Positions 5,317-8,014 of a stretch of 8,014 nt of DNA are shown one piece after another (position 1 is the first letter of the stretch; each line of letters starts with the position of its first letter). The position numbers and the translations under genes were made by a program. A model generated the notes under the pieces. That model made no database searches and was not told the origin of the DNA. It saw only the letters and a list, made by a program, of their open reading frames with translations. The DNA lies in contig JAHEOB010000081.1 of NCBI GenBank assembly GCA_018610095.1, positions 1 to 8,014 of the forward strand, given 5' to 3'. Source of the stretch: Halothece sp. MAG. Lineage in GTDB: Bacteria > Cyanobacteriota > Cyanobacteriia > Cyanobacteriales > Rubidibacteraceae.

Positions 5317-7587
5317 AAGACTCTCCAGTAATGTCATTAAAGGTTCTTTAATTCGATTCCAAACGGCTTCTAAGTTGGGATCATCCTGTTCCCGCAGGAC
5401 CCATCGCAAAAGCACATAATAGAGTTGCAGTGGACGCTGGGCTGCGGTTGCTAACTCATAGAGACAATCATCTTTTTTCTGTAAACTGGCGACAGAAACC
5501 GCTAACTGTCCGATACATTGCAAGCGTTCTAAAACTTGTTCTGCAGTTAATTCCTCCTCTCTTCGTTGCTGGGAAAGTTGTCCATCTCGAAAATATTGCC
5601 CATTGCCTAATAGGGATTGTAAGGGGGAAGAAATACCTTCTACTCGTGCAAACACATCCCATTTGGGATCGATTTCTAAATTGCCCCCTAAAATAAAGGG
5701 AAAGCCAACATCAAGGGCAAGGGCTAATTCCAGGGCAAGTCGTAAAGATTTGAGTAAAGCAACAGAACGGTTCACCTCTCCCCAAACTAGAGGGATAATA
5801 ACGGTGGACTGGATAAATTGCGGACGTTTTGGAAATGCTGCCCCAACGACTTTATTTCCTCTAAAGGCAACAATGTTGTCTCGATAGAGTTTCCATTCAT
5901 CAACCGTAACCGTTCCTCCTTCGGCGTTATTGGCTGCTGTTTGCTCTAACCAACTCCGCCAAATGCCTTTAAATTCTGGACTAGAACCTTGAGGCAAGGC
6001 AAAATGCAGATAAATGGGACTTTGTTTGCCAGTGTTGGGGAAGTTAGCCCCCACTGCTAAAAGTTGATAACTGAGGGCTGATAAATGATCTCCTCGTCGT
6101 TTCGGTTCGGCACTCATTCCCCCTGGCAGGCGATTAGAAAAGGATTGTACTTTCGTTCCCTTGGGCATCTTATTGGAGTCTAATTCATCCACTTGTGAAG
6201 AAGTGGTTCCCAAAGAGCAACGTTTACGGGGATTAGCGTTAATATAAGCCGTCAGTTCAGAAAAACCTTGCCATTGGTGGGATAAATTGAGTAATCGAGC
6301 AACCGCATCAACTTTTTCTTGAGAAACTGTCGTTGGTTCACTTTGGCGCAAGGTAAAGGAATCTCGCAAAGCAGCTTGAATCACTGTCATGCCTTGCTCT
6401 TTGGCAACTTTAGCAGCAAATAAACACCTTCCATATTGAGAATTAAAGGGTTCCAGGGCAGTTCTTTGTTCAGCAGATAATCCCACTTGCTCCGCAATCC
6501 GATCCCATGCTTGTTTGCTACTTAAGTCTGCTTCACGATAACTGAGATAAATTGCTTTGAGACCTTCTGAGAAAGCAAATTCTTCGGCATTAGAAACTGG
6601 TTGTAGTCCTAAATTTTCTGCAGTGGCAACGGCTTGTTCCCCTGCTTCTGTTCCGTACTTGGCAATATCGTTTTTGATTTTGTTTGCGTTATAATTTTTC
6701 GATTTTTTCGTTAGCTGGGCATCAACTGCATCAATTGCCCCATCAAGATTTTGTTGGATGGCTTGAGGATCAACTTTAATACCATCTTTCGTTGCTTTGA
6801 TTAATTCTTCAACATTACTACCAAACACCTGATCAATCTTTTCTTGCCATTTTTGGGCAATTTCAGGGGCTAAATCATGTTCTGGGAACGTTTCTCCCAT
6901 GAAAATCTGACCATTAGGATTAATGGCAAGGGTGTATAATCCATAGCTATGTAGGATGTCTTCACAGGCAGCTAATAATAAAGCAGTGAGATAACCTCGA
7001 TCCTCAGATAACGTAATTTCAAATAATTTGGTTTCCCGCCCTAACGCCACGGTTAATTCATTCTCCACTTTACGGATACGAGTGGCTTTATCAATGCCTA
7101 AATCAAATAAATCAGCCCCAATTAGCATGGCAGCCCAACGTTTAATGTTGGGGTCTTCCGGTAAAAAGCGTGTTCCATCACTGGTATTATGTCCTGAATG
7201 CCGTTCAATTAACCGTCGTACCAGTTCTAAGTCTTCGTCAGTTTTTACCAGTCCACGGACACCAGCCCGTTCTAACTGTTCTTGGAGGAAACTCGAATCC
7301 CGTGCTAAAGTTTGAACTCGGCGCTGATCTGGATCTAATTTATTTAGATCGTGAACTGCCGTTGCAGCAAGAATACAACTTCGCTTTTGCTGGGCAACGC
7401 CTGCCACTTGACTAACTGTCAGGACAAACTGACACGCAGAATCCAAATGTTCAGCTAAACTACGTCCGGCACGTTTTCCATGTTGGGCATGGGTGCTATG
7501 TAATTCATATAGTTGAGGACGAATTTGGTGAAAGTATTGTTCTTCTAAACTTGTCGATTGACGCTCAAATAAGCGTTTTCGCTTCAT
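4873..7587 (-). CDS. cas10d: Type I-D large subunit Cas10d (Csc3) with N-terminal HD nuclease
   Basis: A 904-aa protein, the large subunit and nuclease of type I-D Cascade. The N-terminal HD domain shows H47, H79-D80 (in AATAVHDLNKL), H130 and H133 (in LIERHSGHN) and D159 (in LIGADLFDL), the metal ligands expected for single-strand DNA cleavage. The middle (about 330-560) is the Csc3 core with RCSLGTTSS and FSNRLPGGMSAEPKRRGD. A palm-like segment (TVIIPLVWGEVNRSV...FILGGNLEID, 595-640) lacks the GGDD cyclase motif of type III Cas10, as usual for I-D. The helical C-terminus corresponds to the Cas11-like small subunit. Only C457 remains in the region where Cas10 proteins often have a zinc finger. 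ATG 7587 has an AAGGAG site 9 nt upstream. It is the first gene of the operon, divergent from a WYL regulator gene. Cas11d is probably also made from an internal start at codon 758. Confidence 0.94.
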   Translation of the reverse strand: MKRKRLFERQSTSLEEQYFHQIRPQLYELHSTHAQHGKRAGRSLAEHLDSACQFVLTVSQVAGVAQQKRSCILAATAVHDLNKLDPDQRRVQTLARDSSFLQEQLERAGVRGLVKTDEDLELVRRLIERHSGHNTSDGTRFLPEDPNIKRWAAMLIGADLFDLGIDKATRIRKVENELTVALGRETKLFEITLSEDRGYLTALLLAACEDILHSYGLYTLAINPNGQIFMGETFPEHDLAPEIAQKWQEKIDQVFGSNVEELIKATKDGIKVDPQAIQQNLDGAIDAVDAQLTKKSKNYNANKIKNDIAKYGTEAGEQAVATAENLGLQPVSNAEEFAFSEGLKAIYLSYREADLSSKQAWDRIAEQVGLSAEQRTALEPFNSQYGRCLFAAKVAKEQGMTVIQAALRDSFTLRQSEPTTVSQEKVDAVARLLNLSHQWQGFSELTAYINANPRKRCSLGTTSSQVDELDSNKMPKGTKVQSFSNRLPGGMSAEPKRRGDHLSALSYQLLAVGANFPNTGKQSPIYLHFALPQGSSPEFKGIWRSWLEQTAANNAEGGTVTVDEWKLYRDNIVAFRGNKVVGAAFPKRPQFIQSTVIIPLVWGEVNRSVALLKSLRLALELALALDVGFPFILGGNLEIDPKWDVFARVEGISSPLQSLLGNGQYFRDGQLSQQRREEELTAEQVLERLQCIGQLAVSVASLQKKDDCLYELATAAQRPLQLYYVLLRWVLREQDDPNLEAVWNRIKEPLMTLLESLMSQENDRVSNYLKQAARIAAESKLWGSSFRRTAQTEPFSEFIKAIRTRKPHLDWDTIFASLIEEYHKRLDRIREHGVGATKHEQIKQFYDVLRQLFDNVYHTRPERLLSDRKTLEAAYLFFLQEERQKLKAEADQTAEEASFTESVN
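5321..5326 (-). promoter_or_regulatory. Internal ribosome binding site for cas11d
   Basis: Minus-strand GGAGAG inside cas10d, followed by TCTT and then ATG at 5316. It is the main evidence for separate synthesis of the small subunit. Confidence 0.75.
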
Positions 7588-7596
7588 CTGTGTTTT

Positions 7597-7602
7597 CTCC
7601 TT
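7597..7602 (-). promoter_or_regulatory. Ribosome binding site of cas10d
   Basis: Minus-strand AAGGAG, 9 nt before the ATG at 7587; it supports that start. A one-mismatch copy of the intergenic motif (7605-7613) begins two bases upstream of it. Confidence 0.75.
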
Positions 7603-7604
7603 AT

Positions 7605-7613
7605 TGTCGGTAT
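7605..7613 (+). promoter_or_regulatory. TGTCCGTAT-like motif, copy F
   Basis: TGTCGGTAT on the + strand, one mismatch to the consensus, next to the cas10d ribosome-binding site. It is the weakest member of the set and could be chance. Confidence 0.22.
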
Positions 7614-7621
7614 TACTTTTG

Positions 7622-7640
7622 CATAGAAGACTTTTCTATG
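7622..7640. promoter_or_regulatory. Inverted repeat in the cas10d leader
   Basis: CATAGAA-GACTT-TTCTATG is a perfect 7-bp inverted repeat with a 5-nt spacer, about 35-53 nt upstream of the cas10d ATG. It may be an operator palindrome or a short leader hairpin in the cas mRNA. There is no following T-run on the minus strand, so it is not a typical terminator. Confidence 0.4.
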
Positions 7641-7681
7641 TTCTGCTGCATAGCTAAAACAGGTCAAAATAATCATTCTTA

Positions 7682-7709
7682 ATCATAAGATGAAATGAAA
7701 AACTGTCCG
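7682..7709 (-). promoter_or_regulatory. Candidate promoter of the cas operon
   Basis: On the minus strand CGGACA (7709-7704), a 16-nt spacer and TATGAT (7687-7682) match the sigma-70 pattern at 4/6 and 5/6 positions. Transcription would start near 7675, giving a leader of about 88 nt that includes the inverted repeat at 7622-7640. The -35 hexamer is the reverse complement of part of motif copy D, so a protein bound there would block the promoter. Confidence 0.35.
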
Positions 7710-7712
7710 TGT
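7704..7712 (+). promoter_or_regulatory. TGTCCGTAT-like motif, copy D
   Basis: TGTCCGTGT, one mismatch to consensus. It covers the -35 hexamer of the candidate cas promoter. Its position in the divergent control region suits an operator used by the adjacent WYL regulator; this is inference. Confidence 0.4.
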
Positions 7713-7736
7713 TTGCTTGCATAGTTTTATACTGTC

Positions 7737-7766
7737 TTGGAAAATAGAAAGATGTCAAGATAATTT
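7737..7766 (+). promoter_or_regulatory. Candidate promoter of the WYL regulator gene
   Basis: TTGGAA (7737-7742), an 18-nt spacer and TAATTT (7761-7766) form a modest sigma-70-like promoter. Transcription would start near 7773, only about 15 nt before the ATG, leaving almost no leader and placing motif copy E in the first transcribed bases. Confidence 0.3.
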
Positions 7767-7776
7767 ACTTAAAAAG

Positions 7777-7793
7777 TGTCCGTATAAATGAGT
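7777..7793 (+). promoter_or_regulatory. TGTCCGTAT motif, copy E, overlapping the WYL start codon
   Basis: TGTCCGTATAAATGAGT contains the exact nonamer and the ATG (7788-7790). It differs from 96-112 at one base. It takes the place where a Shine-Dalgarno sequence would be expected, suggesting control of initiation of the regulator gene itself. Confidence 0.45.
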
Positions 7794-8014
7794 CGTAAAG
7801 GTCAATCCATAACACTATCGGTTTCAGAACCCGAGAAAAAGCAATTACAGGAATTAGCCGAAGCGTTTAACTGTAAATGGGGGGATCGACCCAATATTTC
7901 CCGATTAATGAGCGCGATCGCGCAAAATAAAGTCCAAGTGATTTCTAATACTGATTGGTCACAAGATCGCATTGACGCTTTAAATGCAGCCCGTAAAGCC
8001 CTGATTGATCAAGG
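7788..8014 (+). CDS. WYL-family transcriptional regulator (N-terminal part; runs off the window)
   Basis: Only the first 75 codons are present. The start MSRKGQSITLSVSEPEKKQL, then WGDRPNISRLMSAIAQNKV (31-49) and DWSQDRIDALNAARKALIDQG, closely resembles the N-terminus of cyanobacterial WYL-domain proteins often found beside CRISPR loci. The ITLSVSE strand followed by a helix and ISRLMSAIA looks like a ribbon-helix-helix-type DNA-binding unit; the ligand-sensing WYL domain itself would be beyond the window end. In Synechocystis, the WYL protein Sll7009, divergent from the I-D operon, is reported as a negative regulator of that CRISPR system, and the same divergent arrangement is seen here. The ATG at 7788 is the first possible start (a TAA codon lies directly before it in frame) and has no Shine-Dalgarno. 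The family call from the N-terminus alone is fairly secure; the repressor role is by analogy. Confidence 0.8.
   Translation, partial: MSRKGQSITLSVSEPEKKQLQELAEAFNCKWGDRPNISRLMSAIAQNKVQVISNTDWSQDRIDALNAARKALIDQ

Larger units (their letters stand above)
7620..7724 (+). repeat. Three TGCATAG direct repeats in the cas leader/promoter region
   Basis: TGCATAG occurs at 7620-7626, 7647-7653 and 7718-7724, with an inverted CTATG at 7636-7640. Spacings (first to first) are 27 and 71 bp. Two copies fall in the predicted cas 5' leader and one upstream of its -35 box. They may be binding sites of a second regulator; the evidence is repetition only. Confidence 0.35.

Noticed and set aside
5317..5337. ATG at codon 751 of cas10d as the cas11d start
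   Set aside because: No Shine-Dalgarno precedes it, while the ATG at codon 758 has GGAGAG at good spacing.
5430..5887. Overlapping frames of 64-94 codons on both strands within cas10d
   Set aside because: They show no family features, ribosome-binding site or composition of their own, and overlap the well-supported Cas10d palm region; shadows of the main gene.
7726..7758. Minus-strand TTGACA (7758-7753) with TATAAA (7731-7726) as the cas promoter
   Set aside because: Both hexamers are good, but the spacer is 21 nt, too long for a normal sigma-70 promoter. CGGACA/TATGAT with a 16-nt spacer was preferred, although neither is proven.

Overview
The window looks like cyanobacterial chromosome or plasmid. 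It is moderately AT-rich and carries seven perfect copies of the cyanobacterial HIP1 octamer GCGATCGC. The protein set is also typical of cyanobacteria: a Uma2 (DUF820) nuclease, a subtype I-D CRISPR effector, and a WYL-type regulator with a short DNA-binding N-terminus. The genus cannot be fixed from the sequence.

Layout, left to right. Bases 1-184 are non-coding and hold three copies of a TGTCCGTAT-like motif plus a likely -10 box. A Uma2-family endonuclease gene follows on the + strand (185-751). It converges, across a small hairpin, on a four-gene minus-strand operon that reads cas10d (csc3) - csc2 (cas7d) - csc1 (cas5d) - cas3'. Gaps in the operon are 29 nt and 3 nt, then an 8-nt overlap. 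A 200-bp divergent intergenic region (7588-7787) follows, with three more copies of the motif, a hairpin and TGCATAG repeats. A + strand WYL-family regulator gene begins at 7788 and runs off the window.

How the genes work together. Csc2 (backbone), Csc1 (Cas5-like crRNA cap), Cas10d (large subunit with the HD nuclease) and Cas11d (small subunit) make the I-D Cascade. Cas3' is the separate helicase that unwinds the target for the HD domain of Cas10d. A strong internal Shine-Dalgarno sequence and an in-frame ATG at codon 758 of cas10d fit independent translation of a 147-aa Cas11d, as known for this subtype. No Cas6, Cas1, Cas2, Cas4 or CRISPR array is inside the window, so crRNA processing and spacer acquisition must be encoded elsewhere, possibly just outside the window.

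Most worth a second look: (1) the embedded cas11d gene; (2) a TGTCCGTAT motif present only in the two intergenic regions, which may tie the uma2 gene, the cas operon and the WYL gene into one regulon; (3) the terminal position of cas3' and an effector-only operon closed off by a converging uma2 gene.
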